Notes: a model not told the origin generated them from the letters alone. A stretch of 64,000 nt of DNA from Chlorobiaceae bacterium (GCA_013334965.1 JAAXWO010000008.1:62001-126000), one strand, 5' to 3'. Counted from the first letter of the stretch, positions 16,703-26,761 are shown. A program made the numbers and translations.

Positions 16703-17088
16703 GAATTTTCTCCATTAGGTTTTACGGCTGAACAGAAATATCGCCATACGGAATCGACAACCACAAAGATCATTTCGTTATGTCGTATTCAAAAGGGTAT
16801 CAATCCGCATCAGCTTGAGGTAATATCAAGTAAAAGCGTAGTTAAAATGTAACAGGAAATACTTATTACCTCAAAATCCTTTCGGTCTGAGCATGCGATT
16901 TGGCGAAGGCAAATGAAGCGCTCAAGGGCTTTATGCTGATTGAGGAACTCAATGCCTTACTGTAGCGGTTCTTTTAGTTACAACGTTCAGATATCTGTTC
17001 TTTTTTACTCCCCTGTTTATCTCCCCGGTGCACGACAAGTCTGAACCGCATATGCATGACCTTTATGTAACTTTCAAATATTCCTGCC
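16703..17088. other. Divergent intergenic region with an 11-bp inverted repeat
   Basis: 386 bases. The only structure noticed is an inverted repeat at 16815-16825 and 16864-16874 (ttgaggtaata / tattacctcaa), 38 bases apart. A short open stretch ending at about 16967 (ANEALKGF...LNALL) looks protein-like but lacks a start and may be a gene remnant. Confidence 0.45.
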
Positions 17089-17979
17089 ATGTACTACGTC
17101 ATTACCGGTTCATTGGGTCATATAGGCAAACCGCTCGCAACTCAACTCGTTAAAGAGGGGCATTCGGTTACGGTGGTCAGCAGCAATACAGACAGAATCA
17201 AAGAGATTGAAGAGATAGGAGCCAGGTCGGCTATCGGATCAGTAGCGAATTCAAGCTTTCTCTCCGAGACGTTCAAAGGTGCTGACGGGGTTTTTACGAT
17301 GGTGCCCCCGAACTTCGGCAGCAACGACTGGAAAGGTTTCATCGGCGGCATCGGCAGGCATTATGTCATTGCGATAAAGGCTTCAGGCGTCAAACATGTC
17401 GTAAATCTCAGCAGCATCGGGGCGCATATGCGCGAGGGTTGCGGCCCGGTAAGCGGACTGTACCGAGTGGAGAAGGCATTTGATGAGCTACATGGAGTGA
17501 ACGTACGGCATCTGCGTGCAGCGTTTTTCTATACCAATTTCCTCAACAGCATCGGCACAATCAGGCAACAGGGTATCATGACCGGCAATTACGGCAGACA
17601 CGCCCCTCTGGTATTGGTTCACCCGACGGATGTTGCCGACGCCGCAGCGAGGGAACTTCAGGATCCTTCATTCATGGGAAAGGGATTCAGGTATATCGCA
17701 AGCGATGAGAAGGAGACTGACGAAATCGCCGCGATGATCGGTCAGGCAGTCGGAAAACCTGATTTAAAGTGGGTAGATCTTTCGGACAAGGAGATGTCGG
17801 AAGGAATGACCAGGGCTGGAATGCCAGAAGAGATCGTCAGGAACTATGTTGAAATGGGAGCCGCCATGCGAAGCGGAGAGATGACCTCCGATTATGAAGC
17901 CCATCGACCTGTTCTTGCCGGATGGAGAAGCTTTGACAGGTTTGTGCCGGAATTTGCAGCGGCCTATAACGCTACGTAA
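17089..17979 (+). CDS. NmrA-like NAD(P)-binding oxidoreductase
   Basis: 296 residues with an atypical-SDR Rossmann fold: YVITGSLGHIGKPLATQLV at the N-end is the GxxGxxG dinucleotide loop, followed by HSVTVVSSNTDR. It lacks a classical YxxxK pair. NmrA/QOR2-like proteins act as quinone reductases or redox sensors. It converges with the SDR gene on the other strand. Substrate not predictable. Confidence 0.85.
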   Translation: MYYVITGSLGHIGKPLATQLVKEGHSVTVVSSNTDRIKEIEEIGARSAIGSVANSSFLSETFKGADGVFTMVPPNFGSNDWKGFIGGIGRHYVIAIKASGVKHVVNLSSIGAHMREGCGPVSGLYRVEKAFDELHGVNVRHLRAAFFYTNFLNSIGTIRQQGIMTGNYGRHAPLVLVHPTDVADAAARELQDPSFMGKGFRYIASDEKETDEIAAMIGQAVGKPDLKWVDLSDKEMSEGMTRAGMPEEIVRNYVEMGAAMRSGEMTSDYEAHRPVLAGWRSFDRFVPEFAAAYNAT

Positions 17980-17983
17980 TGAG

Positions 17984-18721
17984 CTAAAATAACCTCAGGT
18001 AAGCCGACTCGGGCAACAATTTCAGGATCCAGGCGATGAGTCGCCAGCGCCTGGTGATGTAGGCATGCATCATCCGACGCTCAAGAGCATCATGGATCTG
18101 GCGGGCGGCTTTTTCAGGGCTTGCGACCCAGAACAGCCCATCCCCTTGCGCCATCGGGGTATCGACGAAGCCCGGGCTTATGTCTGTCACATGAATAGGC
18201 TTGCCTGAGCGGTACGCTCGATGCCTGAGGCCTTGAAGGTAATTCGAAACAAACGCCTTGGATGCGCAATAAGCTGGCGCACTCCCGCCCCTGATGCCGG
18301 CAATTGACGATATTGCGGCGAGATGGCCATAACCCTGACGTTCAAACAGCGTCATGGCCGCATGGGCTATGGCGGCAAAGCCTTCCACGTTCGTCCTGAT
18401 GGTTTCCAACTCCTTTTCCCATGGTAATTCAGGATCGATATGCCCTGTCCCGGCAGCGATGATAACCAGATCGACATAGCTCATCTTTTCGGCAAGCGCT
18501 TCGAAACTGGTTCTGGCAAGGGCTGAATCGTCAAGATCCATCAGTTGTGTTATCGTATTCGACGAGAGCTCTTTTTCAAGGCATTTCAGACGCTCTTCGT
18601 TTCTTCCGGTCAAACCCAACGACCATCCTTGCTGGGCATATATTCTGGCAAGGCTGCCGGCAATGGATGATGTCGCACCAACGATAATCACTCGTTTCCC
18701 ATTGGGGAACCTCGTGCTCAT
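17984..18721 (-). CDS. Short-chain dehydrogenase/reductase
   Basis: 245 residues, classical SDR: glycine-rich VGATSSIAGSLARIYA, the catalytic Ser region AAISSIAGIRGG, and YCASK (YxxxK). A hydrophobic C-terminal stretch (WRLIAWILKLLPESAYLRL) suggests membrane contact. It overlaps the upstream phosphate acyltransferase gene by four bases (ATGA), so the two are cotranscribed. Substrate unknown. Confidence 0.92.
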   Translation of the reverse strand: MSTRFPNGKRVIIVGATSSIAGSLARIYAQQGWSLGLTGRNEERLKCLEKELSSNTITQLMDLDDSALARTSFEALAEKMSYVDLVIIAAGTGHIDPELPWEKELETIRTNVEGFAAIAHAAMTLFERQGYGHLAAISSIAGIRGGSAPAYCASKAFVSNYLQGLRHRAYRSGKPIHVTDISPGFVDTPMAQGDGLFWVASPEKAARQIHDALERRMMHAYITRRWRLIAWILKLLPESAYLRLF

Positions 18722-19704
18722 TTGATTCGTCCTTCACTTCGTGCTTTTGCGATCAGCACAGCCATCGCACATGAGAGCAGCCTTGTACGAAGCCTGTCGG
18801 CGCGGCTGGTGAGAATGATGGGGATTCGGGCACCCATGACGATACCAGCGGCATCCGCGTTATCGATGAATGTCAGCTGCTTGGCGAGGATGTTTCCTGC
18901 CTCGATGTCGGGTGTCAGAAGGATGTCGGGGTCTCCTGCTACGGTTGATAAGATATGTTTGTTGTCAGCCGCTGTCCTGTCGATTGCGTTGTCGAAAGCG
19001 AGCGGGCCGTCGATAACGCAGTCGGCGATCTGGCCCCGTTCGGCCATTTTGCACAATGCGGCGGCATCGATCGTTGCCTGCATTTTTGGGTTGATGAGTT
19101 CGATGGCCGCAAGCACCGCAATCTTCGGCAATCGTTCTTCGCGGCACAATGAGCGCCATACGTCGACCGCGTTCCGGCAGATATCGGCTTTGGCAAGAAG
19201 GTCTGGAGCGATGTTCACTACGGCATCGGTGACAATGAACCATTTGTGGTATCCGGCCGCATCCATGACGTAGGAGTGCGAGAGTCTTCGCCCCCGGCAG
19301 AGACCCGAACCCGGTGCGACGATGGGGGCAAGCATTTCGTCGGTATGGAGGGAGCCCTTCATGATCGCATGTATCTGGTCAGTGAAGGCCAGCTCGACAG
19401 CTTTTTCGGCGGCGGCATGACTGTGGGGGACATCGACGATCTGCCATGCGGAGAGATCGATTCCGGCAGTTGCCGCGGCCTCCCGGATGCGATCGTATGG
19501 GCCGACCAGCACCGGTGTGATCAGGTTTTCCCTGAAGGCTTCAGCCGCAGCTTCGAGAGCATTGGCGTCGACAGGATGCACGACAGCCGTTATGAGGGGG
19601 GGCAAGGACGCACATGCGTTCATCACCTCATGGTAACGGTCATGGGTATGAATCTGGATTTCAGGCGGTTCGTCACCTGCAAATGCGTGAATCGAGTCGG
19701 TCAT
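18718..19704 (-). CDS. Phosphate acetyl/butyryltransferase family protein
   Basis: 328 residues resembling the Pta/Ptb acyltransferase domain (often annotated as bifunctional enoyl-CoA hydratase/phosphate acetyltransferase, here without the hydratase part). Visible family features are AIMKGSLHTDEML, GRRLSHSYVMD, the segment DCVIDGPLAFDNAI, and GDPDILLTPDIEAGN. It would interconvert acyl-CoA and acyl phosphate. Cotranscribed with the SDR gene. Confidence 0.88.
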   Translation of the reverse strand: MTDSIHAFAGDEPPEIQIHTHDRYHEVMNACASLPPLITAVVHPVDANALEAAAEAFRENLITPVLVGPYDRIREAAATAGIDLSAWQIVDVPHSHAAAEKAVELAFTDQIHAIMKGSLHTDEMLAPIVAPGSGLCRGRRLSHSYVMDAAGYHKWFIVTDAVVNIAPDLLAKADICRNAVDVWRSLCREERLPKIAVLAAIELINPKMQATIDAAALCKMAERGQIADCVIDGPLAFDNAIDRTAADNKHILSTVAGDPDILLTPDIEAGNILAKQLTFIDNADAAGIVMGARIPIILTSRADRLRTRLLSCAMAVLIAKARSEGRIK

Positions 19705-19930
19705 GGCATTTCTGGTATAGTTGGAAATGCTTGTGCTTTGTGAGCTCTCCTGATTGAAACATGGAGCAATAGAAATGTAAGGCTTTTAACTGTCTGTTGG
19801 ATTAAACCCCGACGGAGGCCGGAGCGTAAATTCACTTTTTGGCAAGGGGTGTGCGTGAACCGCCCTTACATGAAAACGATGGGAAAAAATAATCGTGTTC
19901 CGGAAATCCAGTCCCGGGCTATCCATGAAA

Positions 19931-19966
19931 ACAGGAAAAGCAGGCGGTTAGGCCTGCTTTTCCTGT
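19931..19966 (-). terminator. Terminator after aclA
   Basis: A perfect 15-bp stem (19931-19945 with 19952-19966) and a six-base loop, with Ts after the stem on the minus strand. It lies 22 bases beyond the aclA stop. Confidence 0.85.
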
Positions 19967-19988
19967 TTCAGTCTTGAAATCCCATCCC

Positions 19989-21821
19989 TTACTTCTTGTC
20001 GGGGACAGGACGTTCCGGTTTTACCGCGTAGTTGATCAGGTAGTCGTAGAGCCTTATCAGACGGGCGTTCTGGTTGTTCTGGTCGATCCAGTGGCCTATC
20101 ATGCCGATCGTGCGGGCCAGGACGAAGAACCCGTTGAGCGAATGCTCCGGGAAATCCAGGTCCATAAGGATACAGCCGATGGTGCCGTCGACATTCAGGA
20201 TAAGGTTGTCCTTCTTTGCTGTCGTAATCTTCTGGACTTCGAGAGCAAAGTCGAGACACGGCGTATGGAGCGTCGTATGGTTTTTCACGTAATCGACGAG
20301 GTAACTCACACGCTTGTCCGGGTTCTTGAGGCTTTTGACCCTGTGGCCGATACCGGGAACCGGTCCGACGTTATCCTTCATCCATGCAAGGAAGCCGGGG
20401 ATGTCGTTTGGGAACTCCTTGACGCCCATACGGAAGTACTTGCCGGCGTTGGTCACGGCACCGCCGAAACGGGGGCCGATCATGGTCATGCCTGCAGATA
20501 CGGCCTGAGGCATATCGATGCCTGCGCAGGCTGCGATGATAGAACCGAAAGCGCCGGATACGGCCGGGCCATGGTCGGCTGAGATCATGATGATACGCTT
20601 GATGATCTCGGACTCTTCGCGGGTCGGGAGCTTCTTGTTCCAGAGAAGGCCGATGACATCCTCGATGCCGTAACCTTTCTCGCAAAGCTCTGAAGCCGCA
20701 TAGCCGCTATAGCGCGGTTCTTCGCCGCGATCGTCGGAAATGGTGGTGCGGATGAGCGGTTCGACGACCACTTCACCCTGTCTCATGACCTCCTGGACGC
20801 TCGGAGGAAGCTGTGGCAGCACCGCTTCGTCGAGTTCCGGTTCCGGCTTGATGTCGCCGCTGGCGAGAAGCTCCTGGTAAACCTGCTTGATGGCTTTGCT
20901 CAGGCCGCCGAAGGTGTCGGGAACCAGTGCGCCTGCTTCGCGGAGCGCGTTCATCTTGGAGCGGGCTGAACCTGCGCCTTTTTTGCCTTCCTTGGCGCCG
21001 GCATGGCCGAATTTCATGCCCTGGGGAAGAACTTCCTGGCAGGTTCCGCCGATCGCGGCGATCAGCCTGATGCGTCTTTTTTCAGCACCAAGCCATTCCG
21101 CAGCTTCCTCTTCGAGGCTTCCTCCGACCTCGCCGACCATGACGACCGCCTTGGTTTCAGGATCCTTCTCGAACATTTCGAGGTAGGTTACGAAATCGGT
21201 GCCGGGATAGGAGTCTCCGCCGATGGCCACAGCCGTCGTCACACCGTTTCCGTTCTGTGCGCAAAGCCACATGGCTTCGTTGGAAAGGCCGCCGGATTTG
21301 GTGAGTACGCCGAAAGAACCTGATCTGTAAAGGTTACAGAGCTTAAGGTTCTTGAATTCGCCGCCGATCACGCCGAGGCGACACTCGCCAGCAGACATGA
21401 TGCCGATCGACGATGGGCCGTTAAAGATCTTGCCATGCTCTACGGCAAGCTTTTTCAGGCGCTTGGCGTCCTTTTCGGGGATGCCTTCGGTGATCATGGA
21501 GATCAGCTTGATGTTCGGGGATTCGATCGCCTCTTTGGCGGCCTGGTAACCCCTCGACGCACCGATGTAGATCAATGCGGTATTGATCTCCGGGTGCTCC
21601 TGGATTGCGGGAGTCAGCGTTGAATAGACGGTAACGTTCTTGAGTTCGCCACCGCGGAAAATTTCTTTCTGCTGGCCGGCTTCAGGCGGATAGACGAACG
21701 CCTGTACGGTCAGCGGACGGTTGATCAGGAAGTCGAACTGGGCCATGCGTTTTGCCGCATTGACACCGGCTACGCCGCCTATGATGACCGCCCGAGTATC
21801 TTTATTAGCGAGAATGCTCAC
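19989..21821 (-). CDS. aclA: ATP-citrate lyase, large (catalytic) subunit
   Basis: 610 residues. The N-terminal part resembles succinyl-CoA synthetase alpha, with the phosphohistidine loop GMKFGHAGAKEGK. The C-terminal part is citrate-synthase-like (SADHGPAVSGAFGSIIAA, GPRFGGAVTNAGKYF, PGIGHRVKSLKNPD). With AclB it cleaves citrate to acetyl-CoA and oxaloacetate using ATP and CoA, closing the reductive TCA cycle for CO2 fixation. The two-subunit form and order aclB-aclA are as known from Chlorobium. Separated by 61 bases from aclB on the same strand. Confidence 0.97.
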   Translation of the reverse strand: MSILANKDTRAVIIGGVAGVNAAKRMAQFDFLINRPLTVQAFVYPPEAGQQKEIFRGGELKNVTVYSTLTPAIQEHPEINTALIYIGASRGYQAAKEAIESPNIKLISMITEGIPEKDAKRLKKLAVEHGKIFNGPSSIGIMSAGECRLGVIGGEFKNLKLCNLYRSGSFGVLTKSGGLSNEAMWLCAQNGNGVTTAVAIGGDSYPGTDFVTYLEMFEKDPETKAVVMVGEVGGSLEEEAAEWLGAEKRRIRLIAAIGGTCQEVLPQGMKFGHAGAKEGKKGAGSARSKMNALREAGALVPDTFGGLSKAIKQVYQELLASGDIKPEPELDEAVLPQLPPSVQEVMRQGEVVVEPLIRTTISDDRGEEPRYSGYAASELCEKGYGIEDVIGLLWNKKLPTREESEIIKRIIMISADHGPAVSGAFGSIIAACAGIDMPQAVSAGMTMIGPRFGGAVTNAGKYFRMGVKEFPNDIPGFLAWMKDNVGPVPGIGHRVKSLKNPDKRVSYLVDYVKNHTTLHTPCLDFALEVQKITTAKKDNLILNVDGTIGCILMDLDFPEHSLNGFFVLARTIGMIGHWIDQNNQNARLIRLYDYLINYAVKPERPVPDKK

Positions 21822-21882
21822 GGTTCAATCAGTTTAGTAATTTACTATATACTTGAATTAAAAGACGATATGGGTAAAGTCC

Positions 21883-23079
21883 TCAGGACTTCATTGCCAG
21901 ATCGACGATATCGGTCATCGGCATGCTGCGGTCGTAGACATGGATGTCAAATCCTTCTTCCTGCAGCTTCCTGATTGCGGCAAGGCCCTGAGCTTCGTTC
22001 GGTCCTCCCCTGCGTACCCAGATCTTGACATTTTCGAGGTATCCCTTCGACTTGCTGTCGCGGAACCCGTTGATGATGCCGCTGAAGGTTGCGCGCACGT
22101 CGGTGAAGTTGGCGATTGCGCCGCCGACGATGATGTGCTTGATGTTCGGCAGCTTGCAGATGGTTTCGGTCAAAGCCTCTACAGCCCAGTCGGCCGGATC
22201 ACCGGAATATTCGGCATAGTTGGCGATGGTTCCGCCCCTTGCCACTACGGCATCGGCATAGAATACCGAGGCGCCGCCGCCTGCTGTCAGCAGTGCGACT
22301 TCCCCACCGGGAACTTCGACGAACTTTACTGAGCCCTTGATCCTGGAGTCGATATCCATGATCTGCTGTTCAGCTTCGGTAAACGGACGACCGATTTCGG
22401 AAACCGGCTTGAAATCCCAGTCCGGATGACGGAAACGGGCATCCCAGTCAATGTTCATGACCGCGTCGAGAGCGGCGAAACGCATGTCGCTCTTGCGGAT
22501 GACCAACGGATTGATCTCAATCGACTGGGCGTCCTCGTTGTCGAAACAGAGTACGAGGCGTGAAGTGATTTTGCCGACGCGTTCGGCGATCTCGCCTTCA
22601 AAACCGGCTTCAAGAGCCAATTCCGTAAGACGTTCGACAGATGGGTTCTCATCGAGAGGAATGAACATACGTTTGACCGTATCCCAGTTCTCTTCGATGT
22701 CGACGCCGCCTTTCCTTGACAGGAGCAGTTCGGAACCGTCCTTGTTGCCGATGATGGAGACGTAATACTCCTCATCGTGTTCAAGCTGCTCGGCGACAAT
22801 GACCTGACGTACTTCGGCTGTGCCGATTTTGGTGCCGATCATCTCCTTCGAGGCAGCGATCGCTTCGTCAAGGTTCAGTCCGATTTTAACAAGGCCGAGT
22901 TTCCAACGGCCGCCGATAGCCTCGTGGGCTTTAACGACCAGTTTTGATTCTCGCAGCCATTTATTAGCTTCGCCAAGCTGTGAAAGACGGTTAGGGTCCA
23001 TGATCACAACATAATTGGGCACAGGAATGCCCCATTTGTTGAATAATTTCATGGCAGGCCCTTCAAGGATTTTAGCCAT
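21883..23079 (-). CDS. aclB: ATP-citrate lyase, small (ATP-grasp) subunit
   Basis: 398 residues, homologous to succinyl-CoA synthetase beta and the N-terminal part of animal ACLY. Visible segments are KLFNKWGIPVPNYVV at the start, VVKAHEAIGGRWKLGLV (ATP-grasp), EINPLV, and GGGASVFYADAVVA. It binds ATP and CoA in the AclAB complex. The start is ATG 23079 (RAKILEG-like N-end MAKILEGPAMK). The 141 bases to lgt on the other strand presumably carry the acl promoter. Confidence 0.96.
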   Translation of the reverse strand: MAKILEGPAMKLFNKWGIPVPNYVVIMDPNRLSQLGEANKWLRESKLVVKAHEAIGGRWKLGLVKIGLNLDEAIAASKEMIGTKIGTAEVRQVIVAEQLEHDEEYYVSIIGNKDGSELLLSRKGGVDIEENWDTVKRMFIPLDENPSVERLTELALEAGFEGEIAERVGKITSRLVLCFDNEDAQSIEINPLVIRKSDMRFAALDAVMNIDWDARFRHPDWDFKPVSEIGRPFTEAEQQIMDIDSRIKGSVKFVEVPGGEVALLTAGGGASVFYADAVVARGGTIANYAEYSGDPADWAVEALTETICKLPNIKHIIVGGAIANFTDVRATFSGIINGFRDSKSKGYLENVKIWVRRGGPNEAQGLAAIRKLQEEGFDIHVYDRSMPMTDIVDLAMKS

Positions 23080-23220
23080 GCCTCTATGAATTTATGTTAT
23101 GGGTAATTGCGCGGAAAGATGAGTGCAACATCAATATATAATTATATTCATTTAGCTTCCAAGCCTCTGGGGGTAGTCAACGTCACAAAAACTCCATAAA
23201 AACCACTAAAAAGTCGCATA

Positions 23221-24066
23221 ATGATCGATTTTCCTGCCTGGTGGCAACATCTTCCATCGTCGATGAATCCGGTTATTTTCACGTTGGGCGGAATTTCAAT
23301 ACGCTGGTACGGCATGATGTACGTCATCGCGTTCGCAATTGTTTACCTGCTTTCCAGGTACAGGATCGATGCCGAAAAGCTGCCGTTCGACAAGTCGTTT
23401 CCAGGGGATGCGCTCACCTGGGTGATGGGGGGCGTGCTTCTTGGAGGAAGAATCGGCTATATACTTTTTTACGGCTTCCAGGGGTTTCTTGCCGATCCGC
23501 TGGGCACGCTCCTGCCGATAGGCACAGCAGCCGGCGGGTGCCGGTTTTCCGGAATTTCCGGAATGTCCTACCATGGCGGGGTCATCGGCGTAGTCATCGC
23601 CATGGCGCTGTTCAGCAGGAAAAGCGGTAAAAGCTTCCTTGAGACGTTCGACCTGTTGATTCCCGCGGTACCGCTCGGGTACACCTTCGGACGACTCGGC
23701 AATTTCATCAACGGAGAGCTTTACGGAAGGATGACGGATGCTGCTATCGGCATGTATTTTCCTGAAGCGCCCGGATCCGGTCTTCGGCACCCATCCCAGC
23801 TGTATGAAGCGTTTTTCGAAGGAATCGTGCTGTTCATCGTCCTCTGGACGCTCCGCAAACGCTCTCCCTATGCCGGTTTTCTTTCCGGCATCTACCTTAT
23901 CGGATACGGAACCGTCAGGTTTTTCATCGAGTTTTTCCGTGAGCCGGACGCACAGCTCGGGTTCGTGTTCCTGAACTTTTCGATGGGACAGGTGCTCTGT
24001 TTTCTCATGATTGCAGCCGGGGCAGGCATACTGGTCGGAGCAAAAAGGTCAGCGCCGAGCAAGTAA
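23221..24066 (+). CDS. lgt: Prolipoprotein diacylglyceryl transferase
   Basis: 281 residues, seven membrane helices. Lgt motifs present are SIRWYGMMYV, SYHGGVIG, the signature GRLGNFINGELYGR, and HPSQLYEA. It moves diacylglycerol from phosphatidylglycerol to the lipobox Cys of prelipoproteins; likely clients in this window are the cytochrome lipoprotein (179) and the HlyD-type adaptor (8278). Confidence 0.96.
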   Translation: MIDFPAWWQHLPSSMNPVIFTLGGISIRWYGMMYVIAFAIVYLLSRYRIDAEKLPFDKSFPGDALTWVMGGVLLGGRIGYILFYGFQGFLADPLGTLLPIGTAAGGCRFSGISGMSYHGGVIGVVIAMALFSRKSGKSFLETFDLLIPAVPLGYTFGRLGNFINGELYGRMTDAAIGMYFPEAPGSGLRHPSQLYEAFFEGIVLFIVLWTLRKRSPYAGFLSGIYLIGYGTVRFFIEFFREPDAQLGFVFLNFSMGQVLCFLMIAAGAGILVGAKRSAPSK

Positions 24067-24099
24067 CAGCTCCTCCCCTGCTTCCGAAGCAGCCCCGTC

Positions 24100-24653
24100 G
24101 AACGATGAGCATGACGATCAGTGAGCTCATGGATGTAGATCCCACGAGCAGAAGTATCTCAGGCCCAAGGAGGATCGTCCTTCATCAGTGCCATGCGCTG
24201 CTTCTGGCCGACAGAGAGCTTCAGTGCGGAGTGATCGAGGATGATCTCCGGGAGTTAAAACTGTTCAAGCTTCGATTACGGTCGGTCGGTCGACAGTAGG
24301 CGCCTCGTCTTGCTGGAATCGAAGGTAAACGGCGGAAGAAGGTTCTCGGCAATGGCTCCCTCAATCATCATGGGTACCTGGGCGAGGTAACTTGTTTAAG
24401 TCTTGAGCGCCGAAGGCCTTAGAGAACCGAGAGGTTCGCCCCTTAAAAGGATCTGACCCGAGTGGATCGGTTGGATACTGCAGATCAACCTCAATATGGT
24501 CGACTTGCCGAAACCGGATGCTCCCCGAATGATGGTGAAATCTCCCTTTTGAACACCGAGGTCAAGATGCTCCAACAGAAAAGGCCTGACTTGTGATGCC
24601 CCATCATAAGCAACGCTGATATCGCGGAGTTCGAGGAGCATCGACATGAACAT
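24100..24653 (-). pseudogene. Decayed ABC transporter ATPase (FetA/YbbL-like)
   Basis: The first 85 codons (24653-24396) are intact and include Walker A GASGFGKSTILRL; they end at an in-frame TAA (24396-24398). Beyond it the same frame still reads like the family: YLAQVPMMIEGAIAENLLPP (Q-loop region) and then LSVGQKQRMAL (signature). It is broken by TAA, TAA and TGA and by one frameshift, after which RTILLGPEILLLVGSTS follows where RTLLLGPEILLLDEPTS would be expected. The Walker B acidic residues are lost. A partner permease (FetB/YbbM type) is not present. Clearly a relic. Confidence 0.85.
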
Positions 24654-24670
24654 TTACAGGTTCCCGACCT

Positions 24671-25324
24671 TTATCCCTTTTGCCCCAACGAAGCCTTCCG
24701 CAAAAAAAGAACACCGCAAAGGGCTACGACGACAAGGCCTGCAAGCCATATCATGAGACTGAACTCCCTGCCGCCAGCGTACATGTTCCATGCTCCGAAT
24801 GCGAAAAAGATGACCGATGCTCCTATCTTGATGGCGTTTTCAGGCAACTGTTTACCCATAATCCTGCCGACGACGACGGCAAGTCCGTCAGAGACAACCA
24901 TCCCGACCGTTGAACCGAGCCATACAGGAAGGAATGGATAGGTGGTCGCAAGGCTGATGGTCGAGAGCATGGTCTTGTCTCCGAGCTCGGCCATGAAAAA
25001 GGTGGAAAAGACAAGCCAGAAAGGGTTGACACCGGTTTTGCAGGTTCCTTCATCATCATCAAGACTGTCACCCCTCAGGGTCCAGAACCCGAAGGCGATA
25101 AAGGAGATGCCCGCCACAAAGGTAATCCAGTCGTGAGGCAGCAGGCCTCCCATCACCCAACCGATACCTGCCGAAAAGACATGGACGGCAAGAGTGGCCC
25201 AGAAAATGCCCGAAAGAACTACGCGAGTATTGTAGCATGTCGCAAGGGTCAGTGCCACAAGCTGCGTCTTGTCGCCGAGTTCGGCAAGAAAAATCATTCC
25301 AAGGGAGAGCCAGAACGCATACAT
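24671..25324 (-). CDS. GDT1/TMEM165-family (UPF0016) cation transporter
   Basis: 217 residues, six helices in two repeats, each carrying the ELGDKT motif ([15 protein letters not shown] and [15 protein letters not shown]). Family members (MneA, GDT1) export Mn2+ or exchange Ca2+. No yybP-ykoY riboswitch-like leader was recognised in the 91 bases upstream. Confidence 0.93.
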   Translation of the reverse strand: MYAFWLSLGMIFLAELGDKTQLVALTLATCYNTRVVLSGIFWATLAVHVFSAGIGWVMGGLLPHDWITFVAGISFIAFGFWTLRGDSLDDDEGTCKTGVNPFWLVFSTFFMAELGDKTMLSTISLATTYPFLPVWLGSTVGMVVSDGLAVVVGRIMGKQLPENAIKIGASVIFFAFGAWNMYAGGREFSLMIWLAGLVVVALCGVLFLRKASLGQKG

Positions 25325-25415
25325 ATCGATGGGGATGGTATTACAGAGAGCAATTGTTGCCGGGCGAAAAATATCTCAAAGCCCGGCATTCTCCAAAAAC
25401 CTCCCATTCCGGCAT

Positions 25416-25901
25416 TCAGTCGTGAATGGTCCTGACGAGCAACGAAACGTCTATCCCTTTCTGACGAAGCACTTCAAGCATACGCATGTAGATTTCATCA
25501 TCCGGATACGGCGTCCTCGAAAGCACCCAGCATCGCGTTCGGGATGGATTGGTGACCAGGGCCCATGAGTAATCATCAGCCAGGCCGATCACCCAGTAAT
25601 CGCCCTTGAATAACCTGAAGAAGGTGACGACAAGCCTGGCGTTACCGCTACCTTCAACAGGAACTGCCGTCGCCTTTACAGAGACACTCCTTCCGTTCTT
25701 CCTGCAGGAGTTCCTTACGAGCACTCGACCGCCGCCGGGTTCAAGGGTATACTCGGCTTTCGTGTTGGTACATCCCATCTGTCGTTTGACGGGAATGGCG
25801 GCGACCTCATACCATGTGCCGCAATATTTCTGAACGTCGACATGGGGAACGGTTTCCGGTCCGGGCAGTTCTGGTTTTCTGCGAAAGATATTCGTGAACA
25901 T
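25416..25901 (-). CDS. Bacterial lipocalin (Blc-like)
   Basis: 161 residues. The lipocalin start motif GTWYEVA follows VDVQKYC, and the later YWVIGLADDYSWALVTNPSR and CWVLSRTP segments match Blc proteins that bind fatty acids or lysophospholipids. Most Blc proteins are outer-membrane lipoproteins; this one begins MFTNIFRRKPELPGPE with no signal peptide, so it may be cytoplasmic or have an unseen start. Confidence 0.9.
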   Translation of the reverse strand: MFTNIFRRKPELPGPETVPHVDVQKYCGTWYEVAAIPVKRQMGCTNTKAEYTLEPGGGRVLVRNSCRKNGRSVSVKATAVPVEGSGNARLVVTFFRLFKGDYWVIGLADDYSWALVTNPSRTRCWVLSRTPYPDDEIYMRMLEVLRQKGIDVSLLVRTIHD

Positions 25902-26084
25902 GACGAGTTTTCCTGACGGTGAATTGAATCTGTATCAACACCAACAGCCGCGGGCATCCAGAAGTTCATTCTGTCACCTCCCGAAGACGATGAGAGCATG
26001 AATACATTGCTATTGTCGCTGTTTTTTGATAGCATTGAAGGCGCTCATCCAACTTGAACGTCCAGATACCTGAATCACACCCTT

Positions 26085-26531
26085 ATGCTTACCATCCGAA
26101 TTGCCGAAAAAAGGGATATTGAGGCTTGTGCCCGTCTGCTCGGCATCCTGTTCAGTCAGGAGCTGGAGTTTACGCCAGATGTCAGGAAGCAGGAGTCGGG
26201 CATTGAAATGATCATCGGAAATCCATCGGCAGGCACAATCCTTGTATGCGAAAACGACGGCGAAATCGTCGCCATGGTCACCCTGCTTACGCTGGTAAGC
26301 ACTGCCCTTGGGCGTGAAGTCGTGCTACTCGAAGACATGGTCGTATCGCCGGAATCCAGGAACCAGGGCATTGGCTCAAAGTTGGTTGATCATGCCTGCG
26401 ACTGGGCGCGGGATCATGGATATGGACGCATTACCCTCCTGACCGACGGGGACAACGACTCCGCACACCGCTTCTATTCCAGGAAAGGGTTTTCGCGTTC
26501 ACAGATGGCCGTGTTCAGAAAAATGCTCTAA
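26085..26531 (+). CDS. GNAT-family N-acetyltransferase
   Basis: 148 residues with the GNAT core: [20 protein letters not shown] is the beta4-alpha3 acetyl-CoA pyrophosphate loop (RNQGIG), and [11 protein letters not shown] is the usual C-terminal motif B. Substrate unknown. First of three genes ending in two rubredoxins. Confidence 0.92.
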   Translation: MLTIRIAEKRDIEACARLLGILFSQELEFTPDVRKQESGIEMIIGNPSAGTILVCENDGEIVAMVTLLTLVSTALGREVVLLEDMVVSPESRNQGIGSKLVDHACDWARDHGYGRITLLTDGDNDSAHRFYSRKGFSRSQMAVFRKML

Positions 26532-26551
26532 CATCAATCGCAACCCGAAGC

Positions 26552-26761
26552 ATGATGAACGAAAACATGGACAAGCAGAAACAAACGGATTATCCGGCAT
26601 GGATGTGTGTTGAGTGCGGTTACGTTTACGACCCGGCCGAAGGAGATCCCGACTGGAACATCCGACCCGGCGTGCCTTTCGAAGAGCTTCCTGATGATTG
26701 GCGCTGCCCTGTCTGCAACGCATCAAAAGGGCAGTTCAAAATGTTCGATGCCCAGCTCTGA
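26552..26761 (+). CDS. Rubredoxin 1
   Basis: 69 residues. Both Cys pairs for the Fe(SCys)4 site are visible: [11 protein letters not shown] and [10 protein letters not shown]. The fold motif [20 protein letters not shown] lies between them. A 16-residue N-terminal extension precedes the rubredoxin domain; Met6 could also start it. It is a cytoplasmic one-electron carrier, possibly for oxygen or superoxide detoxifying enzymes. Confidence 0.95.
   Translation: MMNENMDKQKQTDYPAWMCVECGYVYDPAEGDPDWNIRPGVPFEELPDDWRCPVCNASKGQFKMFDAQL

Noticed and set aside
25325-25415. Possible manganese riboswitch before the GDT1-type gene
   Set aside because: Only one short 7-bp stem (25359-25387) and none of the yybP-ykoY consensus loops were found.
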